The notes under the pieces are model-generated. The model was not told where the DNA came from and did no database searches. It saw only the letters and a program-made list of their open reading frames with translations. This document shows positions 7,961 to 15,840 of a stretch of 64,000 nt of DNA, piece by piece; position 1 is the stretch's first letter, and the number at the start of each line of letters is the position of its first letter. The position numbers and the translations under genes are program-made. Location: the NCBI RefSeq assembly GCF_947499065.1, contig NZ_CANMMT010000008.1, forward strand, positions 82,052 through 146,051. Reading direction: 5' to 3'. This stretch comes from an uncultured Tenacibaculum sp. Lineage in GTDB: Bacteria; Bacteroidota; Bacteroidia; Flavobacteriales; Flavobacteriaceae.

Positions 7961-8021
7961 AAATTAGCAATTAAATTTTTTTAGTATTCGAATATAGCTA
8001 AAAAAAAGAATTTGGTTATAG
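7961..8021. repeat. 60-bp TATTCGAATA-type repeat, copy 3
   Basis: AAATTAGCAATTAAA, a T-run, AGTATTCGAATATAGC, an A8 run, GAATTTGGTTATA. It matches copy 2 at nearly every position. It is the last copy seen. The remaining gap to 8088 has GTTAACGG and GATGCTAAC near its ends but no gene. Confidence 0.75.
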
Positions 8022-8088
8022 ATTTTGGTTGTTATGTTAACGGTATTGTATTGGCGTAGTAGCGGATTTTCGATGCTAACTTTTCAAT

Positions 8089-9222
8089 TTATAACTGGCT
8101 TTTCCCGATTTTTTTATATGTTTTTTTCATTCCGAAAAGTAATCTTATAGCATTAAATGGGTAAATGAAAAGGCGATAGATAAGCACTATTGTTATAAAC
8201 GAACTAACTAAAAGGATAAGAAGTTTGGAAAGGATATTTAAATCAAGCTTAACTATATAGTAAGCAAAAATGACAATAACAGTTTGGTGTAAAATATAAA
8301 ATGGATAAATAGCTTCATTCATTTGTTTAAGGTATACACTTGGTTTGTTAAAGTAAACCTGTCCGTACCCCAGTATGGTCATAACAAAACTCCAACCTAA
8401 TATACAACACAGCCCATACCAAATATCCCAGCGAACGGAAATGCTTAAATAAGGTTCTACAAGATTATTCGGAATGAAATAGTAGCTATAGAATAAAAGT
8501 GAGGAGATTAAAAGAATGATTATGTGAAAATGTCTAAATTTTTTTAAGTTGTCCCAAAAGATTTGTGAAGACGCAAACAAAATACCGATAATAAAAAAAT
8601 AGGTATAATAAAATGTTTCTGAAAAATTTGTTAGAGATGATGAACCTGTTGGATAGTACCTTTTAAGTATTATTGTTCCTAACATTAAAGGGAAGACTCC
8701 TAATAAAAGTCCAATTTTGTATGAGGATATTTTCTTAAGCCAATTCCTAAGAACCATAGATTTTTGAGACCTAAGAAAAAGTATTAGAGGTATTACAATT
8801 ACAGAAATTACGTAAAGGTTTTCTATAAACCAGAGATGGTTTGTTTCAAAACGTCCTTGTGTGTAAATCTGCCAATAAGAATTAAATTCATTAATATATT
8901 GATAATACGTTTGTGGAGGTACGATAAAAATTACGCCAAAAAAAAGTGGAATTAGAAGTCTACCTGTACGCTCTTTAATGAATTGTTTCCAAGTTCGTTT
9001 TGAGAATGCAAGAACAGTTCCTGTACCTGATATCAAAAAAAGTAAGGGAAGTCTAAATTGCTCAAAATAAACCATAATATTATCCATTAGTTTGCTAGAT
9101 TCAGCATTCATAATATGAAAGCCGTCTCCATTAAACGGCATTCCTATATGGTGAAAATAAACGGCCAAAATAGCAATAACTCTTAACCAATCTAAATCGT
9201 ATCTTCTGTTTGTAGTATCCAT
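8089..9222 (-). CDS. Acyltransferase family 3 membrane protein
   Basis: 377-residue multipass protein with the acyltransferase_3 (OafA/OpgC-like) opening RRYDLDWLRVIAILAVYFHH, which includes the conserved R and H residues, then FRLPLLFLISGTGTVLA. There are about ten hydrophobic helices to the end. Such enzymes move acyl groups onto sugars of envelope polysaccharides or small molecules; the acceptor here is unknown. It is the last gene of a two-gene unit with the LytTR regulator at 9313-10188, from which it is separated by 90 bases carrying two AlgR-like repeats. Confidence 0.88.
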   Translation of the reverse strand: MDTTNRRYDLDWLRVIAILAVYFHHIGMPFNGDGFHIMNAESSKLMDNIMVYFEQFRLPLLFLISGTGTVLAFSKRTWKQFIKERTGRLLIPLFFGVIFIVPPQTYYQYINEFNSYWQIYTQGRFETNHLWFIENLYVISVIVIPLILFLRSQKSMVLRNWLKKISSYKIGLLLGVFPLMLGTIILKRYYPTGSSSLTNFSETFYYTYFFIIGILFASSQIFWDNLKKFRHFHIIILLISSLLFYSYYFIPNNLVEPYLSISVRWDIWYGLCCILGWSFVMTILGYGQVYFNKPSVYLKQMNEAIYPFYILHQTVIVIFAYYIVKLDLNILSKLLILLVSSFITIVLIYRLFIYPFNAIRLLFGMKKTYKKIGKSQL

Positions 9223-9277
9223 TAATTTTGTTTTTGGGGCAATAATAAAAACAAAATCAGCTTGTTTTTTAGCTAAG

Positions 9278-9310
9278 TGATGAATGGCAATTGATAGTGA
9301 TGAAATGCAA
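9278..9310 (-). promoter_or_regulatory. Pair of LytTR-type direct repeats
   Basis: On the minus strand: TTGCATTTCATCACT, then TTGCCATTCATCACT, 13 of 15 identical with a start-to-start spacing of 20 bases (two helical turns). The core CCATTCATC resembles the AlgR LytTR box CCGTTCGTC. They lie between the LytTR gene and the acyltransferase gene, about 55-90 bases before the acyltransferase start. Binding by the adjacent regulator is inference. Confidence 0.55.
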
Positions 9311-9312
9311 GC

Positions 9313-10188
9313 CTAATCATTTTTTAGGTTTATATAAGCTTGATTAAACTCTTCAATTTTTGAACGAGAAACAGGGATTGTTCTATTGGAATAGTTTTTT
9401 AAATGAAGTATATATCCTTGGGCATTTCCAGAAACAGATTCAATAGTGTTAAGATTTACAACATATGAACGATGAGTTTTAAAAATGAATGGATAAGAAT
9501 TTAATTGGTTCAAAAACTCTTTAAGAGTTAGACGTTTCATTTTTTTTTCATAATCAGTTGAATGGTCATAATATATTTCTAGATAATTGCCATCCACTTT
9601 TGCATAAAGAAATGTTCGAATATTTAATTCAAAATTTTCTTCTTTTATTGGGGTAGTAATTTGAACGATTTCATCAGTAATATTGCTGTATTGTTGATTA
9701 ATGGGAAGTTTTTTTAAATCATTCGAGCGTTTGTTAATTAAACGTTGTAGGTTTAACGGTAGAATAATTAGCAGCAATAAAATACCAACTAAAAAGGTAT
9801 TTCTTATTTCTTCCCACAAATATCTAAAAGACCAGTTATCAGGATTTGTGTAAATAAAATCTCGAATTAAGAAACTTGCAATACCAATAAGAAATAAAAC
9901 GATTGCTAAATGTAGAAACTCTTTGCCTAAAGTCCAATTTTCGGTGTTTTTTACCGACTTCTTGAGTAAGAAAAAATAGATGAAAGCAACTGGTATTGGT
10001 GTAACGGAATGCAATGTTATAATCCATAAGTAATCTATTTTATGTTCTTCAATATTTACAACAAAGGGGTCAAATAAATACGTAAAAAGAAAGCTAGCGA
10101 TTGCGATAAAGCAAAGTAAGAATAATACTTTTTTTAATTCCTCATAGTAAAATGGATAAGGCTGTTTTATGTAGGTTTCAATATGCAT
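9313..10188 (-). CDS. Membrane-anchored LytTR transcription regulator
   Basis: The N-terminal half has four transmembrane helices (around FLLCFIAIASFLFTYLF, HSVTPIPVAFIYFFLL, FLHLAIVLFLIGIASFLI and FLVGILLLLIILPL). The C-terminal ~100 residues form a LytTR DNA-binding domain: FLYAKVDGNYLEIYY, RLTLKEFLNQL, FIFKTHRSYVVNLNTIESV and IPVSRSKIEEF. No receiver domain is present, so it is a one-component membrane regulator, a layout known in Bacteroidota. The signal is unknown. Likely targets are the repeat pair downstream (9278-9310) and possibly the one at 31152-31186. Confidence 0.9.
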   Translation of the reverse strand: MHIETYIKQPYPFYYEELKKVLFLLCFIAIASFLFTYLFDPFVVNIEEHKIDYLWIITLHSVTPIPVAFIYFFLLKKSVKNTENWTLGKEFLHLAIVLFLIGIASFLIRDFIYTNPDNWSFRYLWEEIRNTFLVGILLLLIILPLNLQRLINKRSNDLKKLPINQQYSNITDEIVQITTPIKEENFELNIRTFLYAKVDGNYLEIYYDHSTDYEKKMKRLTLKEFLNQLNSYPFIFKTHRSYVVNLNTIESVSGNAQGYILHLKNYSNRTIPVSRSKIEEFNQAYINLKND

Positions 10189-10324
10189 TAATTTTATATG
10201 TTATTGTGATGTGGTCTTTATTTTTTTAATGACGTAAACTTGTTTAGATACTGTGCTAATTATAGTTTATTTATTCCATTTTATTCGCAACTATTTTATT
10301 ATTTACAATAAAAAAGTCAAGCTG

Positions 10325-10366
10325 TTTGTTTTGTTTATGTACTTGGCTAAGTAAGAACTTTAGATG
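10325..10366 (-). repeat. Array intergenic repeat, degenerate copy 8
   Basis: TTGTTTTGTTTATGTACTTGGC and AAGAACTTTAGATGTTTTTA. This is the same end-box as copies 1 and 9. A further ACTTGTTTAGATACTGTG piece lies at about 10234-10254. The 10.19-10.37 kb gap has no gene. Confidence 0.5.
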
Positions 10367-10369
10367 TTT

Positions 10370-10924
10370 TTAGTATCCAATATTAAAAATTCTAAATATT
10401 ATAAATAATGCAATACCTATGTAAAAAACTACTAACCTCAATTTATCTGAAATGTTTAATCCTTTTAATATGCCTAATAAGCCAATGAACATGAACAATA
10501 CTTTTATTCGATTTGAGTACTTTTTTCTATTAGAGTTATAGTCTTTAGTTTTTAGCAATGAATGGTTTTTTAATTTAATACTATATATATTAATATCATT
10601 ATTTAAATCCAGTTTGTTTAGATTAGATTTACTAATTTTTATTTCTATAAATTGTCCTTCTTTTAAGTTTGAAATGTATTTACGATTCTTGCTGCTAATA
10701 GCACCATTTAAGATTTGAAATCTAGCATTGTATTTCTTAGCGTAAAATATATAATCAGCTTTATTTCTTTGTCCAGTTATGTTTTGAATGCCTCTCTTAA
10801 GTTGAATTTTTAAATTCACTAATTCAGAATACTCTAGATCATATTTATTAAATCTAATTAGACTCCATATCAAGATTGCTATTCCAATTAATAAATAGAT
10901 CCATTTATTTTTTGATTTTATCAT
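10370..10924 (-). CDS. Hypothetical membrane protein (184 aa)
   Basis: A transmembrane helix sits near the N-terminus (WIYLLIGIAILIWSLI), followed by a charged extramembrane domain of about 100 residues (QRNKADYIFYAKKYN, GQFIEIKISKSNL). Two further helices lie near the C-terminus (VLFMFIGLLGILKGL, LVVFYIGIALFIIF). The layout could fit a small PH-like or sensor membrane protein. No family recognised. Confidence 0.6.
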   Translation of the reverse strand: MIKSKNKWIYLLIGIAILIWSLIRFNKYDLEYSELVNLKIQLKRGIQNITGQRNKADYIFYAKKYNARFQILNGAISSKNRKYISNLKEGQFIEIKISKSNLNKLDLNNDINIYSIKLKNHSLLKTKDYNSNRKKYSNRIKVLFMFIGLLGILKGLNISDKLRLVVFYIGIALFIIFRIFNIGY

Positions 10925-10936
10925 TAAATTAACATT

Positions 10937-10972
10937 ATAACTTGTTTGTGTACAGAGTGTTAATTTTGTTGT
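10937..10972 (-). repeat. Array intergenic repeat, degenerate copy 9
   Basis: ATAACTTGTTTGTGTACAG followed by GTTAATTTTGTTGTTTACC, matching the AACTTGTTT...GTTGTTTACC backbone of copies 2 and 6, but shortened. Confidence 0.5.
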
Positions 10973-11512
10973 TTACCATTTGATAGTGATAAAATATTCC
11001 AGAATTCTTAACACAAAAAATATTCCAAAAGCTATTAGGGTTTTTAGAAAGAATTTAGCTTTTTTTCGCTCTGTTTTTTCAGTTTTCAATAACATTTTTA
11101 TGCTATTTATTAACTTTTCTTTATTTAACCATAAAATAATCAGAATCATTAACTGATATAGAATTGCGGCTTTCAAAGCTCCTAAATGAACTCCAAAGTA
11201 TATATCTTGAAAGATAACATTTACAAGTATGGTTGAAGTAAATAAACAACCAATTATTCGAGTTTTTTTAATAAGAATTAAAATTCCACCAATAATTTCA
11301 AAAACTCCTAATGTGATAGCAAATGATTTTGAGTAACCATAAAAGGCCCACATCAATTCCATTCCAGTCATTTCATTGACGGCTTTGTCAATTTCTGTAG
11401 CGCCGTCAAATTGGAATAGTTTTGCGCCACCATAAATAAACATTGCTAAAACTACAATCCAACTGATTGCATTTTCAAATATTTCAATTCTATCCTTTTT
11501 ATTAAAATTCAT
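10973..11512 (-). CDS. DoxX-like membrane protein
   Basis: Four-helix membrane protein with the DoxX/DoxD layout. Helix 1 is WIVVLAMFIYGGAKLFQF, which includes the conserved F/YGxxKLF. Next is a GxxFEIIGGILILI block in helix 2, then helix 3 (FTSTILVNVIFQDIYFG), and a Y/W-rich helix 4. A fifth hydrophobic segment ends the protein. DoxX-like proteins are quinone-linked or stress membrane proteins; the role here is unknown. It is the rightmost array member on present evidence. Confidence 0.75.
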   Translation of the reverse strand: MNFNKKDRIEIFENAISWIVVLAMFIYGGAKLFQFDGATEIDKAVNEMTGMELMWAFYGYSKSFAITLGVFEIIGGILILIKKTRIIGCLFTSTILVNVIFQDIYFGVHLGALKAAILYQLMILIILWLNKEKLINSIKMLLKTEKTERKKAKFFLKTLIAFGIFFVLRILEYFITIKW

Positions 11513-11531
11513 TTTAGAGTTCAGTTTTCTT

Positions 11532-11606
11532 AGCTTGTTTGTAGAGCATAATTTCTGCTATTTTCCTAATGCCTCAAAACAAGCAAAATTTTAGGTGTTT
11601 TATATA
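11532..11606 (-). repeat. Array intergenic repeat, copy 10
   Basis: TAGCTTGTTTGTAGAGCATAA, a stretch containing TTCCTAATGCC, and AAGCAAAATTTTAGGTGTTTT. It marks the right limit of the repeat-bearing array. Confidence 0.55.
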
Positions 11607-11611
11607 GCTTA

Positions 11612-11641
11612 AAAAAGCAACCTCAAATGAGATTGCTTTTT
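11612..11641 (-). terminator. Intrinsic terminator of the lipocalin-like gene
   Basis: Stem AAAAAGCAACCTCA / TGAGATTGCTTTTT with a two-base loop and one mismatch. On the minus strand it is followed by a T-run, just beyond the stop of the 11661 gene. Confidence 0.75.
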
Positions 11642-11660
11642 GGTTATATTTAAAAAAGGA

Positions 11661-12458
11661 TTAAAATTTACTAAATATTCCTTTTTCTAAATTGATGGTT
11701 TTAGTTGGTGTATTAGTGCTTTTAGGAACACTATTAGCTATAGGTTGTAGCTTGTATGTTTTGTTGTCTTCAGTAAATACTAGTTTGTTTTCTGTTAATT
11801 CTACAATAGTAACAGAATTATCTCCTGTACAATTAGGTTCACCTTCCCAAGAATAACATAAAGAGTTTTCTTCTGCATTTTGCCATTTCCATTCGGCTAA
11901 TCCACCTTGGTTAGATTGTGTTGGGTTTACTAATTCAACAAAATAAGTACCAGCTTGAGAGAAAATAACGGTAAGTTCATATTTTGTACCCACTACATCT
12001 TCTCCATTAACTTCTGTCATTTTCCAAGTTCTACAGAATAAATCAGTATTGGTAGAAGAACTGATTTTTTCAATCTTGGAAGAGCTAACTTCTATGCTTG
12101 TAGAGGTTTTGTTATCTACAATTGTAAAATCCATTTTAGTTCCATTAATACTTGAAATGATGATTTGACCAAAATCAATAAGATTAATGGTTTTGTCGTC
12201 AACAATTTCATACTGTCCTAAAAGAATATTTTTCTCATTTTTTTGAGATTTACTTTTGTTAGCAGAAGCGCTTTTTACAATAATATAATTACCATCTTTA
12301 TTAAACTCAAAAGATTTGTAATTACTGTTTTCAATTTCCCATTTAGAGCTAATTTCCTCTTTCTTGATTTTGGTAGATGGGATTTCATCGTTTGAATTAC
12401 AAGATATTGTTACTAAGGTAAGGAATAACAATGTTGCAATTTTTCCAATAGTTTTCAT
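11661..12458 (-). CDS. Lipocalin-like lipoprotein
   Basis: The signal peptide ends LVTISC, a lipobox, so this is a lipoprotein (Cys20). The mature protein looks like two lipocalin_4-type modules. Each opens with a W-containing strand (SSKWEIENSNYKSFEF and FCRTWKMTEVNGEDVVG), followed by strands with temperature-of-fold motifs such as GNYIIV, GQYEI, GTYFVEL and WKWQNAEENSLCYSWEGE. This is typical of flavobacterial lipocalin-family proteins of unknown ligand. It has its own terminators on both sides, so it is monocistronic. Confidence 0.75.
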   Translation of the reverse strand: MKTIGKIATLLFLTLVTISCNSNDEIPSTKIKKEEISSKWEIENSNYKSFEFNKDGNYIIVKSASANKSKSQKNEKNILLGQYEIVDDKTINLIDFGQIIISSINGTKMDFTIVDNKTSTSIEVSSSKIEKISSSTNTDLFCRTWKMTEVNGEDVVGTKYELTVIFSQAGTYFVELVNPTQSNQGGLAEWKWQNAEENSLCYSWEGEPNCTGDNSVTIVELTENKLVFTEDNKTYKLQPIANSVPKSTNTPTKTINLEKGIFSKF

Positions 12459-12546
12459 AGTGTTAAATGTTTAATAATGAGCAAAAATAAATTTATATCT
12501 GAAAAAATCAAAGAAGAGTTTTTTCTCTATTGGTTTTATGAAAAAT

Positions 12547-12575
12547 AAAAAGCCAATCTAAAAAGATTGGCTTTT
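12547..12575 (-). terminator. Intrinsic terminator of pruA
   Basis: AAAAGCCAATCT, a four-A loop, AGATTGGCTTTT. A perfect stem immediately 3' of the pruA stop on the minus strand. Confidence 0.85.
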
Positions 12576-12599
12576 AAAATATGATTAGAATTTTAAGTA

Positions 12600-14225
12600 T
12601 TATCCTAAGAAAGGGTACTTATAATCAGTTGGGCTAACGAAAGTTTCTTTAATTAAACGAACAGAAGTCCAACGTAATAAGTTTTGAGCAGAACCAGCTT
12701 TATCATTAGTTCCAGAAGCTCTAGCTCCTCCAAATGGTTGTTGTCCTACTACGGCACCAGTTGGCTTATCGTTAATATAGAAATTACCAGCAGCATTTTC
12801 TAAAGCTTTAGATGCTTTTTCTACAATATATCTATCTGTAGAGAAAATAGCTCCAGTTAAAGCGTACTCAGTAGATTCATCAACTAATTTTAATGAAGCT
12901 TCCCATTCAGCATCTTCGTATACGTAAACAGTCATCACAGGACCGAATAATTCAGTACACATAGTAGCATACTTTGGAGATTTACTTACAATTACTGTTG
13001 GCTCAATAAAGTATCCTACAGATTTATCATGACCACCACCAATAATGATATCAGCATCAGCATCTTCTTTAGCAGCATCAATATATTTAGCAATCTTATC
13101 GAAAGAACCTTCGTGAATTACTGCATTTACAAAATTAGATGGATCTTCTGGAGAACCCATTTTAATTTCACTAGTTTGAGCAACTAAATGCTTCTTAACA
13201 TCTTCCCAAATAGAAGCAGGAATGTATGCACGAGAAGCTGCAGAACATTTCTGACCTTGGAATTCAAATGCTCCTCTAGTAATTGCTGTAGCAACTTGTA
13301 ATGGACTAGCTGAGTTGTGCGCCCAGATAAAATCTTTACCTCCAGTTTCTCCAACAATTCTAGGGTATGTTTTATAGGTATGGATGTTGTTTCCTATTTG
13401 TTGCCATAAGTTTTTGAATACGTGCGTAGATCCTGTAAAGTGTAATCCAGAGAAATCAGGAGAAGCTAATACAGTATCAGTAATCATTACTGGGTCACCA
13501 TATACAACGTTAATTACACCGTCAGGTAAACCAGCTTCTTTAAATAAGTCAACAATTACTTGAGCAGAATATGCTTGGTGATCAGATGGTTTCCAAACAA
13601 CAACGTTCCCCATTAAAGCAGCAGCTGCAGGTAAGTTAGCAGCAATAGATGTAAAGTTAAATGGAGTAATTGCATATACAAAACCTTCTAATGGTCTGTA
13701 CTCAACTCTGTTCCAAATTCCAGGAGCAGAAGCAGGCTGATCTTTGAAAATATCAGTCATGTACTCTACGTTGAAACGGAAAAAGTCAATCATTTCACAA
13801 GCAGCATCAATTTCTGCTTGGTGTACGTTTTTAGATTGAGCAATCATAGTAGCAGCGTTCATTTTTGCTCTATAAGGACCCGCTAATAATTCAGCAGCCT
13901 TTAAAAAGATAGAAGCACGCTCCATCCAGCTAACACTAGACCAAGCTTCTCTAGCAGCTAAAGCTGTAGAAATTGCAGTGTCTACATGAGATTTATCTGC
14001 TGTGTGGTACTGACCAACTACATGCTTATGATCATGTGGAGGCGTAATATTTTTAGTGTTTCCAGTTCTAACTTCTTCACCGTTAATGTGCATTGGTACA
14101 TCAATGTTGCTATTGTACATTGCTTTGTAAGTAGCCAATAATTCTTCTCTTTCAGGAGAGCCAGGAGCGTATCCTTTTACAGGTTCATTTACTGCTTTAG
14201 GAACATTAAAAAATCCTCTTGCCAT
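12600..14225 (-). CDS. pruA: 1-pyrroline-5-carboxylate dehydrogenase
   Basis: NAD-dependent aldehyde dehydrogenase converting glutamate-semialdehyde/P5C to glutamate, the second step of proline breakdown. The protein (541 aa) shows the ALDH substrate-side opening KNITPPHDHKHVVGQY, the NAD site ITPFNFTSIAANLPAAAALM and VVWKPSD. The catalytic Glu is about residue 293 (GETGGKDF), the catalytic Cys about residue 327 (GQKCSAASRAY), and EPTVIV and FGPVMTVYVY follow. The length and the bacteroidete-type C-terminus fit the RocA/PruA2 form. It is monofunctional here: no proline dehydrogenase domain and no putA neighbour. An own terminator lies downstream, and 14307-14392 in front holds a paired repeat. 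Confidence 0.97.
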   Translation of the reverse strand: MARGFFNVPKAVNEPVKGYAPGSPEREELLATYKAMYNSNIDVPMHINGEEVRTGNTKNITPPHDHKHVVGQYHTADKSHVDTAISTALAAREAWSSVSWMERASIFLKAAELLAGPYRAKMNAATMIAQSKNVHQAEIDAACEMIDFFRFNVEYMTDIFKDQPASAPGIWNRVEYRPLEGFVYAITPFNFTSIAANLPAAAALMGNVVVWKPSDHQAYSAQVIVDLFKEAGLPDGVINVVYGDPVMITDTVLASPDFSGLHFTGSTHVFKNLWQQIGNNIHTYKTYPRIVGETGGKDFIWAHNSASPLQVATAITRGAFEFQGQKCSAASRAYIPASIWEDVKKHLVAQTSEIKMGSPEDPSNFVNAVIHEGSFDKIAKYIDAAKEDADADIIIGGGHDKSVGYFIEPTVIVSKSPKYATMCTELFGPVMTVYVYEDAEWEASLKLVDESTEYALTGAIFSTDRYIVEKASKALENAAGNFYINDKPTGAVVGQQPFGGARASGTNDKAGSAQNLLRWTSVRLIKETFVSPTDYKYPFLG

Positions 14226-14306
14226 TTTTATTATGTTGTTTGTATGTTTAAAAATATTTTTCTCAAAAAAGCAAAAAACAAAATCTAATACTATTAATTT
14301 GCAAAG

Positions 14307-14392
14307 ACTAAGTAGTTTACATTTTCAAACAATCTTTAGATTGATTCGAGGGACAAAGTTAACACTTATTTTTAGTAATAACTAAGTAGTTT
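14307..14392. promoter_or_regulatory. Duplicated ACTAAGTAGTTT in the pruA / NRDE divergent promoter
   Basis: The 12-mer ACTAAGTAGTTT occurs at 14307-14318 and 14381-14392, 74 bases (about seven turns) apart. Each has a near-palindromic core ACTAAGTAGT. A minus-strand -7-like TAACTTTG (complement of CAAAGTTA, about 14354-14361) lies between them. Paired spacing suggests looping or cooperative binding of a regulator. Confidence 0.45.
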
Positions 14393-14423
14393 TTACGTCT
14401 TAATTTACCAAAAGAGATACTAT

Positions 14424-15110
14424 ATGTGCACGGTAACTTATTTACCTTTAGGAAATAATGATTTTATATTAACGTCTAATAGAGATGAAGATCCTAAACG
14501 AAGAACAATACCACCTAAAGAATACAATGAAGATGGTGTAAAATTAAAGTACCCAAAAGACGAATTAGCAGGTGGTACTTGGATTGGTTTGTCTGAAAAA
14601 AACAGATTGATTTGTCTGTTAAATGGTGGTTTTACAAAGCATGTAAGAGCTGCTTCGTATAAAATGAGTAGAGGGATTATAGTTAAAGAGTTATTGAAAG
14701 TAAATAATCCTGTAGAAATTATTAATCAGTTCGATTTTAATGGAATTGAACCTTTTACTATTGTACTTGTTGATTGGGAAAAAACGTTAAATGCCTATGA
14801 GTTGGTTTGGGATGGTGAAGAAAAGCATTTTCAAGAACTAGGTAATCAACCTAAAATCTGGTCATCATCTACTTTGTATGACGAGGAGATGAAACAATTA
14901 CGTAAAGACTGGTTTGCCGATTGGTTAAAAGAGAATATTGAGATTTCTCAAAATAATATAGTAGCATTTCATCAAGATGATACTAGAGGAGAGAAAGGAA
15001 TTTCTTTAAAAATGAAACGTTCAAGGGTTGAGACAGTTAGTACAACTTCAGTGAAAAAAGAAAAGAACCATGTAACCATGGATTATTACGTAGTTGACGA
15101 AAATATATAG
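14424..15110 (+). CDS. NRDE family (TANGO2-like) protein
   Basis: 228 residues with the family signature: MCTVTYLP at the start, leaving Cys2 as a possible N-terminal nucleophile after Met removal. The SNRDED block follows (TSNRDEDPKRRT), then GGTWIGLSEKNRLICLLN. NRDE/TANGO2 proteins form an Ntn-like fold of largely unknown activity; in eukaryotes TANGO2 affects Golgi organisation and haem or lipid handling. Divergent from pruA, with a shared 200-base promoter region. Confidence 0.85.
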   Translation: MCTVTYLPLGNNDFILTSNRDEDPKRRTIPPKEYNEDGVKLKYPKDELAGGTWIGLSEKNRLICLLNGGFTKHVRAASYKMSRGIIVKELLKVNNPVEIINQFDFNGIEPFTIVLVDWEKTLNAYELVWDGEEKHFQELGNQPKIWSSSTLYDEEMKQLRKDWFADWLKENIEISQNNIVAFHQDDTRGEKGISLKMKRSRVETVSTTSVKKEKNHVTMDYYVVDENI

Positions 15111-15164
15111 CTTAAAATAATTATTAGAAAATTGTAGTTTTTAGTACTTTCGCAAAAAAAAGTT

Positions 15165-15836
15165 ATGTGTAAAAAACAGCTGTTCGTGGTAACTACAATG
15201 ATTCTTTTTTTGTTTACCAGTTGTTTTGAATTTGTTGAAGAAATAAGTTTTAATAAAGACGGGTCGGGTAGTGCTACCTTTACCTTAAATTTAAGTAAGA
15301 ATAAAACCAAACTAGCCTCAATAATGTTATTAGATAGCGTTAATGGTTATAAGGTTCCTTCTAAAAGTACTATCAGAAAAAAAGTTGCTGAGGTTGTTCA
15401 GAAAATAAAGAGAACTAAAGGAGTACATAATGTAAATAGTACGTTAGATTTGGATGAGTTTATACTCGCTATTTCATGTGATTTTGATAATGTTGAAGCT
15501 ATAAACAATGTATTAGTAGCTTTTAGTTCTAAAAAACAAGCGCAAGCTATAAAGAAACAGCAGCACTTTACTTACAATAAAAAGAGTAAAACATTTGTTC
15601 GCAGTCATCATTTTGATATTGGAAGAGAATTTCAAAAAACCAAAATGAAAGATCGAAAAGTTTTCGAAACAGCTACGTATACAGGTGTATATCGTTTTGA
15701 TGATTTAGTACAGTCAAGTGCCAATAAACAATCAAAGATTTCAAAAAGTAAAAAAGCAGTTATGTTACGAGTAAAGGCTCAAGACATAATAACCAATAAA
15801 TACTCAATCAAAAATAAAATTCAACTACAGAACTAA
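15165..15836 (+). CDS. Exported lipoprotein, first gene of a three-gene operon
   Basis: Signal peptide with lipobox FTSC (Cys20). The mature part begins FEFVEEISFNKDGSGSATFT, a strand-rich module, and is basic towards the C-terminus (SKISKSKKAVM). A TACTTTCG element at 15145-15152 is a near-match to the -7 promoter box, and the gene starts 12 bases later. It is followed four bases on by the 15841 gene. The family is not named. An envelope role is likely; its relation to the two large proteins encoded next is unclear. Confidence 0.75.
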   Translation: MCKKQLFVVTTMILFLFTSCFEFVEEISFNKDGSGSATFTLNLSKNKTKLASIMLLDSVNGYKVPSKSTIRKKVAEVVQKIKRTKGVHNVNSTLDLDEFILAISCDFDNVEAINNVLVAFSSKKQAQAIKKQQHFTYNKKSKTFVRSHHFDIGREFQKTKMKDRKVFETATYTGVYRFDDLVQSSANKQSKISKSKKAVMLRVKAQDIITNKYSIKNKIQLQN

Positions 15837-15840
15837 AGTT

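Noticed and set aside
1183..11606. Calling the repeats attC sites of a chromosomal integron
   Set aside because: No RYYYAAC/GTTRRRY core pair was found consistently and no integrase is in the window. The term 'cassette array' is used descriptively only.
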